A stretch of DNA of 64,000 nt. It comes from DATBDN01 sp036269895. Lineage in GTDB: Bacteria; Actinomycetota; Thermoleophilia; Solirubrobacterales; Thermoleophilaceae. Shown piece by piece: positions 1 to 10,857 of this stretch; the first letter of the stretch is position 1; each line of letters starts with the position of its first letter. The notes below the pieces were generated by a model. That model was not told the origin of the DNA and searched no databases. It saw only the letters and a list, made by a program, of their open reading frames with translations. The stretch is taken from positions 10,815 through 74,814 of the forward strand of contig DATBDN010000076.1 of assembly GCA_036269895.1 (NCBI GenBank), in the 5' to 3' direction. A program made the translations under genes and the position numbers.

Positions 1-427
1 GCTCGTGCACCGAGGTGACGTTGACGATGCGGCCGCCCTCCCCCTGGTCGACCATCCGGCGGGCGGCCTCCTGCCCGGCCAGGTACGCGCCGGTCAGGTC
101 GGTGTCGACCACCTGGCGCCACTCGTCCAGCTCCATCTCGAGGAACGGCGTGGAAGCGCCGGTGCCCGCGTTGTTGACGAGTGCGTTGACACCACCGAGT
201 GCGTCGGCGAGGGCGGCTATGACCGACTGCACTTCCTCCAGGCTCGTGAGGTCGATCTGGCGCAGCTCGGCGCGCCGGCCGTGACTGCGGACCTCGTCGG
301 CGGTCGCGCGGGCGCCGTCTTCGTCCTCGTGCCAGGTGATCCCCACGTCCCAGCCGTGTTGCGCCAGCGCAACGGCAGTGGCCTTGCCGATGCCGGAGTC
401 GGAACCGGTGACGATTGCGACCGGCAT
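1..427 (-). CDS. SDR family oxidoreductase, 3' end beyond the window
   Basis: About 142 N-terminal residues of a short-chain dehydrogenase/reductase are visible; the gene runs off the left edge. The nucleotide-binding glycine motif TGSDSGIGKA sits near residues 7-16, the NNAG motif near residue 87, and a strand resembling RIVNVTSVHE precedes the expected catalytic Ser/Tyr/Lys, which is not in the window. The start ATG (427-425) shares one base with the TGA of the upstream acidic protein gene, so the two are probably translationally coupled. The family uses NAD(P)H to reduce or oxidise alcohols and carbonyls in the cytoplasm. The substrate cannot be deduced. Confidence 0.9.
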   Translation of the reverse strand, partial: MPVAIVTGSDSGIGKATAVALAQHGWDVGITWHEDEDGARATADEVRSHGRRAELRQIDLTSLEEVQSVIAALADALGGVNALVNNAGTGASTPFLEMELDEWRQVVDTDLTGAYLAGQEAARRMVDQGEGGRIVNVTSVHE

Positions 428-741
428 CAGACGTCCTCGGCCGCGTTGGCGCGGCGGATCAGGTCGTCGGGATCGTCGTGGATCTCGTCGCGCCGGAAGG
501 CAAGATAAGTCGCGACCGCGACCGCGTTGCTCAGCCGCTCGCTGTCGTGCTCCGTATCGATGATCCCGTGCGACTCGGCCAGCTCCTCCTCGACATCCGC
601 CACGGCAGTGATGGGCTCGTCGCGATCCTCGAAGCGGACGAGCAGATCGGTCACGCGGTCGTCAGAGGCGTCGGGGTCCGCCACCTCGCACGCGATTCGC
701 ACGATCTCGGCGAAGGTCGGCGTGTGTGGGTCAGTTGGCAT
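427..741 (-). CDS. Acidic hypothetical protein, 104 aa
   Basis: I do not recognise this protein. It is short and strongly acidic, with many Asp/Glu, no signal peptide and no membrane segment. A probable helical stretch lies in the middle (AVADVEEELAESHGI) and a second near DDLIRRANAAEDV at the end. It begins with ATG at 741, just downstream of the TrkA-C membrane protein gene on the same strand (9-bp gap), and its TGA overlaps the ATG of the SDR gene. This places it inside a three-gene minus-strand operon. Codon use looks like its neighbours, so I accept it as coding; function unknown. Confidence 0.7.
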   Translation of the reverse strand: MPTDPHTPTFAEIVRIACEVADPDASDDRVTDLLVRFEDRDEPITAVADVEEELAESHGIIDTEHDSERLSNAVAVATYLAFRRDEIHDDPDDLIRRANAAEDV

Positions 742-750
742 GCCGGGGCG

Positions 751-1485
751 CTACCCGGCGACCGCCTCCGAGAACCCAGAAGCCTCGCGGTGCGCCTCGT
801 CGCCCGCGGCCCCGCGCTTGCGTTCGTCGAGCTCGGCGAGCCGCTGCTCGGTCGAATAGAGGAGGAGCACGTCGCCGGCGTTCACGCGATCGCTGCCGTG
901 CGGGACGCCGGTGTACTCGCCGTCTGGGCGATGGATCCCGAGCACGTCGATGTGCTCGTCGCGGAGCTTCAGCTCGGCGAGCGTCCTCCCGTCGATCCAG
1001 TCGTCCTGCTCGACCACGAGCTCGCTGACCGCCCAGTCCCCTTGCAGCGCCAGCAGCCGGCTGAAGTCGCGGACGTGATAGCCGCGCCAGCGCAAGAACT
1101 TGCCGATGAGGACGGACAGGCGGCGGTCGACCCACTCGCTGCGGGACAGCGCGAACAGGACTGCGAGGCCGGCCACGAGGATGAAGCCACGCATGATGCG
1201 CTGCTGGTTGTGCGCGCCGCCGAACGAGAGGATCAGCGACGAGACGGCGGTCACCAGCCCGGCGCTCCCCACGAGCATCAGCCCGCCGACGATCCGGCGC
1301 CGAACCGGATGATTGACGACGTCTTCGGCCTCGGACGTCGTAAATCCGACGCCCGTGAGCGCCGACCGTGCCTGGAAGCGCGCAGAGTCGCGGGACATGC
1401 CGGTGAGCGACAGCGCAACCGTCGCCACTCGCGTGATCAACAGCGACAGCAACACGATGATGAGCACCGAGACGAGGGCGACCAA
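751..1485 (-). CDS. Membrane protein with C-terminal TrkA-C (RCK_C) domain
   Basis: 244 aa from a TTG start at 1485. Three hydrophobic segments are visible, at about residues 2-25, 65-87 and 98-112. They are followed by a soluble RCK_C/TrkA-C-like region (about 140-225), including the patterns LVVEQDDWIDGRTLAEL, VLGIHRPDGEY and NAGDVLLLYS. TrkA-C domains bind small ligands and gate cation or anion transport in Trk/Ktr channels and related transporters. No pore domain is present here, so it may be an accessory or sensory subunit. It heads the operon with the acidic protein and the SDR. The TTG start is the least certain part; a later in-frame Met-Ser-Arg lies around residue 30. Confidence 0.75.
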   Translation of the reverse strand: MVALVSVLIIVLLSLLITRVATVALSLTGMSRDSARFQARSALTGVGFTTSEAEDVVNHPVRRRIVGGLMLVGSAGLVTAVSSLILSFGGAHNQQRIMRGFILVAGLAVLFALSRSEWVDRRLSVLIGKFLRWRGYHVRDFSRLLALQGDWAVSELVVEQDDWIDGRTLAELKLRDEHIDVLGIHRPDGEYTGVPHGSDRVNAGDVLLLYSTEQRLAELDERKRGAAGDEAHREASGFSEAVAG

Positions 1486-1543
1486 TCTGCCCGAAGGGTT
1501 CCCGGGGCGCGGCTCGGCGAATCAGCGGGCTGCCGTCGCCGCG

Positions 1544-2704
1544 CTACTTCACCGAGCCGGTGAACGCGGGAACCCGCCTCAGCGCCGGGCGCCGCGGCGT
1601 GGCCGTGTACTGGTGCCCGGCGCTGACCAGGACGGTGCGCTTGCGCACCAAGTCACGCACCGCCACGAGCCCGCGCTTCACGCTGACCTTCGTGCCGGCG
1701 TCCGTGTCCTGAGTGAACCAGTAGGTGCCGCGCACGATCGCGGAAGCGCGCTTGCCTCGCGTCTTGAAGTTGCCCTTGCCGTTGACCCACAGCGACCGCT
1801 TGCGCGTCACGCGCGCTGCGGTCGCCGCTCCGCGCGACGCCGCCGAGGCAGCCCCGGTCAGCGTGAACGTCGTGACAGGCGGCTTGCCCAGCGCCTGGCT
1901 CGCCTTGAACGCGCCGCCCCAGGCGTCGACGCTGTCGAGCACGCCACTTGCGTCTCGGACAACCGTGACCTTGACCACGCCACCCGACGCGTCGATCACG
2001 GTCCCGTTCGGGACGACCGCCGGGTCGGCCAGCGTCTGCGAGCCCTGGCCAGGCATCCGGAAGGTGACGTTGCCCTTGACGAGCGTCAGCAGCAGCGTCT
2101 TGCCGAGCGTTGGATGCGGCGCCGGCTTGCGGTCGCCGAGGACGATGGTCGCGGGCGCTTCCAGCGGAGGCGGCGGCAGCACCTGCTCGGGCGCGACCAC
2201 GTGGATCGTGAGCGGCGGCCCATCGAGATCGATGCCGCCGTCCCCGCCCTTGCCGTAGCGGATGACGGACGTGTAGTCGCCGACCGCCGTCGACGGCGCG
2301 GCCGTCGCAGTCAGCGGCACGCGCAACGGGTTCTTGATCGAGCAATTATCGGAGCTGCCGCGATTCTCGGCCGTGGTGATCGGCATCTCGCCGGGGAGCC
2401 CTGCGGCCACATCCCCGACCGCGTCTACCGAATAGAGCGTGTCGACTCTCACCGGCGCCGAGGTTGAGTCGCAGCCAGTGGCGCCGAAGGCCTGCACCTC
2501 GAGAGTGAAGGACGTTGACTGGCCTTGAACGACGGTCGTCTCGACGGACTGCGGGAAAACGAGATGGAGGCTCGCCGCCTGCGCGGCGGCAGGCAGCAGC
2601 GCCAGCACGACAAGGGCTGCCAGGGCGCCTTGGGCGAAAAGGCGGCGGGAGGGTTCCGTCCGTATCTCCATCCGTGCGAGTCGCAGACGTCTGTGTCCGC
2701 GCAT
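1544..2704 (-). CDS. Secreted FecR-like protein, 386 aa
   Basis: The start at 2704 is chosen because AGGAGGG lies 9 bases upstream of the ATG. The N-terminus carries a basic region with SRRLFAQ (a fair Tat-type twin-arginine match) followed by a hydrophobic run ending at AAAQA, so export is likely. The mature protein has a beta-rich region with two cysteines, then a Pro-rich linker near LPPPPLEAP. The C-terminal half resembles FecR-type domains: VNGKGNFKTRGKRASAIVRG, then TKVSVKRGLVAVRDL and LVSAGHQY. Such domains occur in extracytoplasmic proteins. The gene is divergent from the CHASE2 cyclase, with a direct repeat between them. Exact function unknown. Confidence 0.75.
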   Translation of the reverse strand: MRGHRRLRLARMEIRTEPSRRLFAQGALAALVVLALLPAAAQAASLHLVFPQSVETTVVQGQSTSFTLEVQAFGATGCDSTSAPVRVDTLYSVDAVGDVAAGLPGEMPITTAENRGSSDNCSIKNPLRVPLTATAAPSTAVGDYTSVIRYGKGGDGGIDLDGPPLTIHVVAPEQVLPPPPLEAPATIVLGDRKPAPHPTLGKTLLLTLVKGNVTFRMPGQGSQTLADPAVVPNGTVIDASGGVVKVTVVRDASGVLDSVDAWGGAFKASQALGKPPVTTFTLTGAASAASRGAATAARVTRKRSLWVNGKGNFKTRGKRASAIVRGTYWFTQDTDAGTKVSVKRGLVAVRDLVRKRTVLVSAGHQYTATPRRPALRRVPAFTGSVK

Positions 2705-2718
2705 TCAGCATAACCCTC

Positions 2719-2756
2719 CTGTCACCCGTCTGGGGGATAATCACGCTGTCACCCGT
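2719..2756. promoter_or_regulatory. 11-bp direct repeat in a divergent promoter region
   Basis: CTGTCACCCGT occurs at 2719-2729 and again at 2746-2756, 27 bp apart, in the 81-bp gap between the divergent FecR-like and cyclase genes. A GATAAT hexamer at 2736-2741 could be a -10 element for the cyclase. TCACCC followed by GGGTGA around the second copy is also weakly palindromic. The arrangement suggests an operator for a regulator acting on one or both genes. No protein is assigned. Confidence 0.35.
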
Positions 2757-2785
2757 GGGGGTGATCCAGCAGGTAGGTTCCGAAG

Positions 2786-4600
2786 ATGCGGTCGCGCAGG
2801 AAGCGCACGCGCCTGGCCCTGATGGCCGCCACAGCAGTGCTGGCCGCTGGGCTGGGCGTAGTCGCTCACGAGGAACAGATTCTTCACTGGCTGGAGCTCC
2901 AGTCGGTCGATGCGCGCTTCGACGTCCGCGGCACGCAGTCCGCGCCGAAGGGCGTCGCCGTCGTCGCAATCGATGCCCGCACCTTCAGCGAGCGGCCGCG
3001 GGACCGCTGGCCGTTCCTGCGCCGGCGGCATGCCCAAGCGATCCAGATCCTGCAGGAGGCGGGCGCGCGCGTAATCGTCTACGACGTCCAGTTCACCGAG
3101 CCCAGCGACGCAGAAGACGACGGGATTCTCTACGACGCGGTCTACCGCGCCGGCAACGTGGTCCTCGGCACGAGCGAGATCGCGCGCGGCGGCCACACCC
3201 GCATCCTCGGCGGCGACAAGAACGTCCGGGCCGCACGGGCGCTGCCGGCCAGCGCACAGTACGACCTCGACCCGAACGGAGTGATCCGGCGGATCCCCTA
3301 CGAGACGGACGGCCTGTTGACCATGCCGGTCGTCGCCTACAAGCGCGCGTTCGGGCAGCTGCCGGACCGAAAGGGCTTCGAGCCGAATGGCGCCTGGATC
3401 GACTTCGCCGGACCACCGCACACGATCCGGACGCTCTCGTTCTCGCAACTGCTCGCGCATGACTTCCCACCTGACTTCTTCCGGGGACGCATCGTGGTCG
3501 TCGGCGCGTCCGCGCCGTCGCTCCAGGACGTCCACCCCACCTCGACCTCGGGCGCCGACGAGATGTCAGGCCCGGAGGTGCAGGCCAGCGCGATCGCGAC
3601 GCTCGAAAACGGCATCCCGCTGCGGTCGGTGCCCGACTGGGTCGACATTGCGCTGATCGTGTTGATGGCGTTGATCGCGCCGCTGGCCGGCATCCGCCTG
3701 GGCGCGCTCTGGGCGACCACCGCCGCGGCGGCCGGGATCGCGGCGTTCATCGTCGGGGCGCAACTCGCATTCGACGGCGGCCGCGTGGTCGTCGTCACCT
3801 ACGCCTTGGCCGCCGGCGTGCTCGCGACCATCGGAGTGGTCGGCATTCACTACTTCACGGAGGTGCGTGAGCGCCGGCGCACCCGCACGGCATTCGCCCG
3901 CTTCGTTCCGGCGGCGGTCGTGGACCGCGTGCTGGAGCAGGCCGAGGACGGGTTGCGCCTGGGCGGCGAGGAGGTGCTCGGCACCGTCCTGTTCAGCGAC
4001 ATCCGCGGCTTCACGACGTTCTCGGAGTCGCACCCGGCGGCGGAGGTGATCGACATCCTCAACCGCTACCTCACCGAGATGACCGACGCGATCATGGGCC
4101 ACGGCGGCACGCTGATCGGCTATCTCGGCGACGGGATCATCGCCATCTTCGGAGCGCCGCTCGAGCAGGCGGACCACGCCGATCGCGCGTTGGCTGCGGC
4201 CGAGGAGATGCTGGGCGAGCGAATGGCCAGCTTCAACGCCTGGATGAGCGAGCGCGGCATCGAGCAGCCGTTCGAGATGGGAATCGGCATCAACAGTGGG
4301 CTGTTCATGGCCGGTAACGTGGGCTCGCAGGACCGACTCGAGTACACGGTGATCGGCGACACGGTCAACACGGCATCGCGGATGGAGGGCCTCACGAAGG
4401 GCTCGGGCCACTCCCTGTTCATGTCGGAAGCGACCCGTTTCATGCTCCTGGGCGAGCCGCCGCCGCTCGATTACGTGGGCGAATTCGACATTCGCGGCCG
4501 TGCGGGCAGGATGAAGATCTGGGCTCCGGCCTTGCGCGATCCCGAAAGCCATAAGAGGATCGAGTCGACCCCGAGAGGAGGAGTGGAAACGTGGACGTGA
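2786..4600 (+). CDS. CHASE2-domain class III adenylate/guanylate cyclase
   Basis: 604 aa. One N-terminal membrane segment (about 9-28) is followed by an extracytoplasmic CHASE2 sensor (about 35-275). Next come two to three closely packed membrane helices (about 285-360) and a cytoplasmic class III cyclase domain (about 390-570). The metal-binding aspartates are visible as D405 in FSDIRGFT and D449 in YLGDGII. The downstream GDTVNTASR segment supplies the Asn (about 528) and Arg (about 532) used for catalysis in this family, so the enzyme should be active and make cAMP or cGMP; the nucleotide is not certain. The 3' end overlaps the cyclic-nucleotide-binding protein gene by 10 bases, giving a sensor-cyclase and effector unit. 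Confidence 0.93.
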   Translation: MRSRRKRTRLALMAATAVLAAGLGVVAHEEQILHWLELQSVDARFDVRGTQSAPKGVAVVAIDARTFSERPRDRWPFLRRRHAQAIQILQEAGARVIVYDVQFTEPSDAEDDGILYDAVYRAGNVVLGTSEIARGGHTRILGGDKNVRAARALPASAQYDLDPNGVIRRIPYETDGLLTMPVVAYKRAFGQLPDRKGFEPNGAWIDFAGPPHTIRTLSFSQLLAHDFPPDFFRGRIVVVGASAPSLQDVHPTSTSGADEMSGPEVQASAIATLENGIPLRSVPDWVDIALIVLMALIAPLAGIRLGALWATTAAAAGIAAFIVGAQLAFDGGRVVVVTYALAAGVLATIGVVGIHYFTEVRERRRTRTAFARFVPAAVVDRVLEQAEDGLRLGGEEVLGTVLFSDIRGFTTFSESHPAAEVIDILNRYLTEMTDAIMGHGGTLIGYLGDGIIAIFGAPLEQADHADRALAAAEEMLGERMASFNAWMSERGIEQPFEMGIGINSGLFMAGNVGSQDRLEYTVIGDTVNTASRMEGLTKGSGHSLFMSEATRFMLLGEPPPLDYVGEFDIRGRAGRMKIWAPALRDPESHKRIESTPRGGVETWT

Positions 4601-5001
4601 AGCACCTTGAAGGAATCGCCCTGTTCGCGAACCTCGACAAGCACCAGCGCGAGGAGGTCGCGCGCGCCGCGGACGAGATCGACGTGGACGCTGGAAAGCG
4701 CCTCGTGAGCGCCGGTCGCTTCGGCTACGAATTCTTCGTGATCGAGGACGGGACCGCCGAGGTGGTACGCGGGAGCGAGCACATCGCAGACCTCGGACCG
4801 GGCGACTTCTTCGGCGAGATGGCGATCCTCAGCGACACCGTGCGCAGCGCCGACGTCGTCGCCTCCTCGCCGATGAAGGCAATGGTGATGACCGACAGCC
4901 AGTTCCGGGCTCTCGCGCACCGCATGCCGGACGTCGCGGACAAGATCCGCGAGGCCTGCCGTACCCGTACGCGCGAGCTCCAGGCCGAAGCCGGGGGGTG
5001 A
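4591..5001 (+). CDS. Single-domain cyclic-nucleotide-binding protein
   Basis: 136 aa from GTG at 4591, preceded by a purine-rich GAGAGGAGGAGTGG ribosome binding site that lies inside the cyclase gene. Nearly the whole protein is one cNMP-binding beta-roll: KRLVSAGRFGYEFFVIEDGTAEV, then the phosphate-binding-cassette-like segment GDFFGEMAILSDTVRSADVVA, where FGE..L and the following Arg match the nucleotide-contact pattern. There is no helix-turn-helix or other effector domain, unlike CRP-type regulators, so it probably acts through a protein partner. The 10-base overlap with the cyclase gene makes it the likely receptor for that enzyme's product. Confidence 0.88.
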   Translation: MDVKHLEGIALFANLDKHQREEVARAADEIDVDAGKRLVSAGRFGYEFFVIEDGTAEVVRGSEHIADLGPGDFFGEMAILSDTVRSADVVASSPMKAMVMTDSQFRALAHRMPDVADKIREACRTRTRELQAEAGG

Positions 5002-5019
5002 CCCGGATCGAGTGTTCTC

Positions 5020-6485
<1,466 letters not shown>

Positions 6486-6486
<1 letters not shown>

Positions 6487-8483
6487 CACGCAACTCCTGT
6501 CGTCTGTTGTTCGGAAACCGGCTTGCCCGCGGCGTCGGCGATCGCGAACGCGGTGCGCCGTGCCAGGGCCATGATCGTGACCATCGGGTTGGTGCCCGAT
6601 GGCGTCGGGAACGCGCTCCCGTCCCCGATCCAGACTCCCTTCACGTCGTGCAGCTCGCCAAACGGGTTCGCCACGCTCGTCTGCGCGTCGGTACCCATGC
6701 GCGCGGTGCCCATCTGGTGCGCGGAGAACAGCTTCTGCCCGCCGGCTCGCTGCGGCACGCGCTGCGCACGCGTGATGAAGCGCTCGAGGTTGTCCCCGCG
6801 GCGCCAGCGAGGGAGCCGCTCCGCGAGCGACATGATCTCCTGCGCGCCGGCCGCCTCGTGCAGGCGGATGATCTGCTCGATCGCGATCCGGGCGTGCTTC
6901 AGGTCGAGCGGATCCGCGAGCGAATAGAACGGCGCCGCCTCCCCGTTCGGGTCGAGTACCACGCGCCCGTGCCCGTGATCGCGCAACAGCATGATGAACG
7001 TGGCGCCGTAGCGGTAGCGCGCCATCAGATCCTTGTGAGTCTCGCCGTCGGTCCAGGGCGTCGCCGAGCCGCCGATCGCAGTCGTGTACTGGGCGCCCTC
7101 GATGAGGAAGCCGTAGCCGTCCTCGAGGTCCTCGAACTGGTGCGACAAACCGGCGTGCGGAGCCCCCCACCAAGCGCGCAGGTCCTCGCCGTAGGAGCCG
7201 AAGATCGCCAGCGCCGGGTGAAGCCGGAGGTAATCGCCCACTGCGGGCCCGCCAATCTGCGACCGCAACAGCAGCGCGGGCGTCTCGAGCGCGCCGCAGG
7301 CCACCACCACGTGCGGCGCGCGGACGATGACGCGGGCGCTGCGGCCGCTGTCGGGATCGGCGTACTGGGCCTGCACGCCGGCCGCGCGCCCGTTCTCGAC
7401 GAGCACGCGTTGGGCGCGGGTGCGCACGAGGATCTCGGCGTCGTGCTCGACCGCGTCGCGCAGGAACGTCTCGGCGGTCGACTGCTTGGCCCCGCTCGGG
7501 TCGCCGAACCCCAGGTAGCCGGCGGCTTCGGGCGAGTACTTCGACAAATCGACGTTGCGCACGACCAGCCGGAAGTCCCACCCGAGCCGCTCGCAGCCGT
7601 CCTTCATCTTCTGCTGCGGGCCGTTCAGGTCGCTGGCCTGATCGGTCGCGCCGATCCGCCCCAGCACCGCGTCGAGGTGGGCGTCGTAGGCCGGCCCATC
7701 GACTCCCTCGAGCCCGAACTCCGATGCCCACTGCTCGCGAACCCACGGGTAGGTGCGCAGGCAGTTGGTCCAGTTGATCGTCGTGCCACCGCCGAGCGTG
7801 GTGCCGGCCTGGAGCGAGACGTTGCCGTCGGCGGTGGGCGTCGGGCCGCCGCGCCAGTACATCTCTTGGTATGCCACGAGCTCGAGCTGCTTGAAGTCGG
7901 ACTCGTTGAAGTAGCCGGCGGCCTCGAGCACCGCGACCTTGAGGCCCTGCTGCGCGAGCGTCCCGGCGACCACGCCGCCACCGGCGCCGGAGCCGACGAC
8001 CACCACGTCTGCCTCGAGCTCGAGGTCGCCCTCGGGCACGAGCGGCCGGATGGCCTTGTCCGCCTGCACGGGGGGAATGGCCGGCCCGGGGTAGCCGAGG
8101 GTCTTCCAGTTGGGGTTCTGGCCGGTTTGCGGATCCGGCGCGCCGTAGTAGAGGAAGAGCGTCATCCCGGTCAACGCGGCGACGCCTTGGGCTGCGTCCA
8201 CGTCGGCCATCGTCATGTTCGTGAGGATCTGTTCCCGCGACAGCTGCGAAACCTGCGCGAAGCTCTGCTGGGCGAGCACGTCGAGCAGTTGGGCCAGGCC
8301 CGCCTGGAGCTCGGGCGGCAGCGTCAGGAGCACCTGCTCGACACCCTGCTCGATCGCAAGGTCACTTGCCTTCCGGGCCCAGAACCCGTCCGGATCGCCG
8401 GCACGGGGAACGCTCGGCACGATCGTGTCGCAGAAGGCGCGCAGCGTCTCCCGTTGCGCTTCGGTCAGACCAGCCGCTTCCAT
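6486..8483 (-). CDS. GMC family oxidoreductase, long-chain alcohol oxidase type
   Basis: 665 aa with a strong ribosome binding site (GAGGAGGGA) before ATG 8483. The first 110 or so residues form a helical domain starting LTEAQRETLRAFCDTIVP, as in fatty-alcohol oxidases and some gluconate-dehydrogenase small subunits. The FAD-binding motif VVVVGSGAGGGVVAGTLA follows near residue 160, then the GMC signature TLGGGTTINWTN. Toward the end are FSAHQMGTARMG and WIGDGSAFPTPSGTNPM, which hold the active-site His and Asn. It should oxidise an alcohol to an aldehyde with FAD. The large N-terminal domain and size argue against a plain choline dehydrogenase. It is translationally coupled to the ALDH gene. 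Confidence 0.92.
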
Positions 8484-8568
8484 GGGTCTCCCTCCTCGCT
8501 CGCTCGGCGTGGAGCGTACCTGTCCGCGGCTCGAGCACTGCGCAAACCCAGCCCGCCGGCCGGCCGGC

Positions 8569-10857
8569 CTAGAGCTTCTGCATCGCGAGGACGGCCGTGT
8601 CGTCGTCCTGCTCGCCGCCGGCGAATTCGAGCAGCGCGGTGCGGATGCGCTCGACCGCCTCGTCCGCGCTCGTTACGCCCGCGAGCGTCGCCTCGAGCCG
8701 GCTCTCGCCGAAACGGCCGTCGCTACCGCGCGCGTCGAGCACGCCGTCGGTGTAGAGGACGAGCACGTCAGCGGGCTCAAGGTCGAGAGCCGCCGACAGC
8801 CACTGTCCATGCTCGAAGGCGCCGAGCAGCGGCCCCGTACGGCCGACCGCACGCACCTGGCCGTCCCTGATCAGGTACGGCAGGGGGTGCCCGGCGCAGA
8901 CGAGCGTCGCGGGGCTGCCGTTGTCGCGCAGCAACACGATCGCCGCGGTGCAGAGCGCCATTTCGCCGCGCTCGCGCAGGTTCTCGTTCAGCCGCGCGAG
9001 CCCGAGCGTGGGCGTGCCCACCAGGCTGCCGGCGGTCCGCAGCGTGTAGCGGCCCATCGCGGTGAGCGACGCAGCGGCGGGCCCACGGCCGACCACGTCG
9101 CCCATTACAGCCATCCAGCCGGCCGCGGTCGGGAACACGTCGTAAAAATCGCCGCCGACCTCGCTCTCGCCGCCGGCCGGCATGTACAGGCTGTGAAAGC
9201 GCCAGCCCGGCACCTCGGGCAGCTCCGGTGGCAGCAGGCTGCTCTGGAGCGTCGTGGCCACGCGTTCCAGCTGCGTGTAGAGGCGCGCGTTCTCGATTGC
9301 CGTCGCCGCGCGCCGGCCGAGCTCGCGCGCAAGCTCCACGTCCGCCTGCGTGAAACGACGGCGCGACTCCGACGTGACGAGCGCCAGCACGCCGACGACC
9401 CGCTCGGGCGTGGCCATCGGGACGGCGAGGATCGAGAACAGTCCGAGCCGCTCCAAGGCCTCGCGCTGCTCGGGATCGGCCTGCGCTGCTTCAAGCACCT
9501 CGGCCGTGACCTCGGGGATCAGCAGCGGCTCACCGCTGCGAAACACGTCTCCACTGCCGCCCGCACCCTCGCTGACGCGAGATGGCCACCGGGTGGCGTA
9601 GTCGCGCGTGAGGTCCCGCATCGCCGGGTTGACGTGGGCGGAGGCCACCTGCTCGAGCACGTCGCCGTCTGGAATGGTCACGACACACCAGTCCGCCAGG
9701 CGCGGAACCACCAGCTCGGCGACCTGCTGCAGCGTCTTCCGGTAGTCGAGTGACGAGGCGAGGACCGAGCTCGCGTCCGCCAGCAGGCCCTGTGCCATCT
9801 CCGACCACTTCGTGTCGGTGACGTCCTCGATTACGTTCACGGCCAGGAGCACCTCGCCGCCCGGACCGTTCACCGCCGTCGACTTCGTCATCCGCCAGCG
9901 CTGCTCACCGGTTCGGTTGTCGGTCGCCCGCAGGACGAGTGGCTCGGCCTCGCGTCCGTCCAGCACCATGCGCCCGGGCAACCTCCTCACGTCAAGCGGC
10001 GAGCCGTCCTCGTTGATGGTCGTGAAGCGCGCGATGAGCTCCGTAGGAGGAGTGGCGAGCAGCTCCTCGACGGAGGAAGCGCCGAGCAACTCGGCCGCGG
10101 CGCGGTTTGCAAACACCAGGCGGCCGCTGCGATCTTGCACGGTCACCGCCTCCGCAAGGTTCTCGAGGATCGCCTGGAGCTGCTGCTCGACCGAGACGAG
10201 CTCTTGCGACAGCCCGGCGTTGTCGAGCGCGAGAGCTACGCGACCTGCGAACACGCGCAGGAACTCGGGGGTGTCGGCGCCTGCGCGGCCGCGGCTGATC
10301 GTGAGCGCGCCGATCGTGCGACCGCGTGCGCGCAGCGGCGTGACGATCGCGGTGGCCGGGTCGATCGGCTCGGTGCCACGCAACCCGAGCCGTACCTGCT
10401 CGCCCGAGAGTTCGGCGTCGACCGCCGCGAAGCCGGCGTAACGCGGCACGAGCAGGTCGATCACGCGCGCCACGGTCTGCTCGAGCGAGGCCCCGGGCAC
10501 CGGCAGGTCGGCGACGGCTGTGAGCAGCTCCTGGCGGCCAAGCTGGTTTACAACCTCGTCGCGCAAGCGACCCGCGCCCAGCGCCAGCAGCGAGCCGCAC
10601 ACCGCCACGAACAGCCGCGCGAAGTAACCAGCGTCTGCGAAGTCGGTGTTCCACGCCCCACTGGCGATCGCGAGCCCGATCACCACCGCGGCTCCGATCA
10701 GCGCGGCGCGGAAGCCGCCGAGCACGCCGGCGATGATCGCGCCGAGCGCGTATGCCCCGGAGATCGCTGCCTTCGACCCGATCGCCAGGTCGAGCGCAAC
10801 GAACCCGGCAGTGACGATCAGGCCGTAGACAAGCGCGCGGCGTTCGTCCTCAGTCAC
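8569..10857 (-). CDS. Membrane GAF-PAS-GAF SpoIIE/PP2C phosphatase
   Basis: 762 aa from GTG 10857, whose first bases overlap the stop of the STAS gene (GTGA). About four membrane helices (10-98) are followed by a GAF-like segment (105-225), a PAS domain (about 235-345, LENLAEAVTVQDRSGRLVFAN), a second GAF (about 365-530) and a C-terminal SpoIIE/PP2C phosphatase (about 550-760). The phosphatase motifs EVGGDFYDVF, VMGDVVGRGPAAA and LYTDGVLDARGSDG carry the metal-binding Asp residues, and EQDDDTAVLAM ends the domain. These enzymes dephosphorylate STAS anti-sigma antagonists, so the adjacent STAS protein is the obvious substrate. No RsbW-type kinase is encoded nearby. Confidence 0.94.
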   Translation of the reverse strand: MTEDERRALVYGLIVTAGFVALDLAIGSKAAISGAYALGAIIAGVLGGFRAALIGAAVVIGLAIASGAWNTDFADAGYFARLFVAVCGSLLALGAGRLRDEVVNQLGRQELLTAVADLPVPGASLEQTVARVIDLLVPRYAGFAAVDAELSGEQVRLGLRGTEPIDPATAIVTPLRARGRTIGALTISRGRAGADTPEFLRVFAGRVALALDNAGLSQELVSVEQQLQAILENLAEAVTVQDRSGRLVFANRAAAELLGASSVEELLATPPTELIARFTTINEDGSPLDVRRLPGRMVLDGREAEPLVLRATDNRTGEQRWRMTKSTAVNGPGGEVLLAVNVIEDVTDTKWSEMAQGLLADASSVLASSLDYRKTLQQVAELVVPRLADWCVVTIPDGDVLEQVASAHVNPAMRDLTRDYATRWPSRVSEGAGGSGDVFRSGEPLLIPEVTAEVLEAAQADPEQREALERLGLFSILAVPMATPERVVGVLALVTSESRRRFTQADVELARELGRRAATAIENARLYTQLERVATTLQSSLLPPELPEVPGWRFHSLYMPAGGESEVGGDFYDVFPTAAGWMAVMGDVVGRGPAAASLTAMGRYTLRTAGSLVGTPTLGLARLNENLRERGEMALCTAAIVLLRDNGSPATLVCAGHPLPYLIRDGQVRAVGRTGPLLGAFEHGQWLSAALDLEPADVLVLYTDGVLDARGSDGRFGESRLEATLAGVTSADEAVERIRTALLEFAGGEQDDDTAVLAMQKL

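Noticed and set aside
6487..7746. Upstream extension of the aldehyde dehydrogenase reading frame (to 7746)
   Set aside because: The added 420 residues are Arg/Gly-rich and antiparallel in frame to the GMC oxidoreductase coding sequence; the ALDH domain starts at ATG 6486 with a standard overlap junction.
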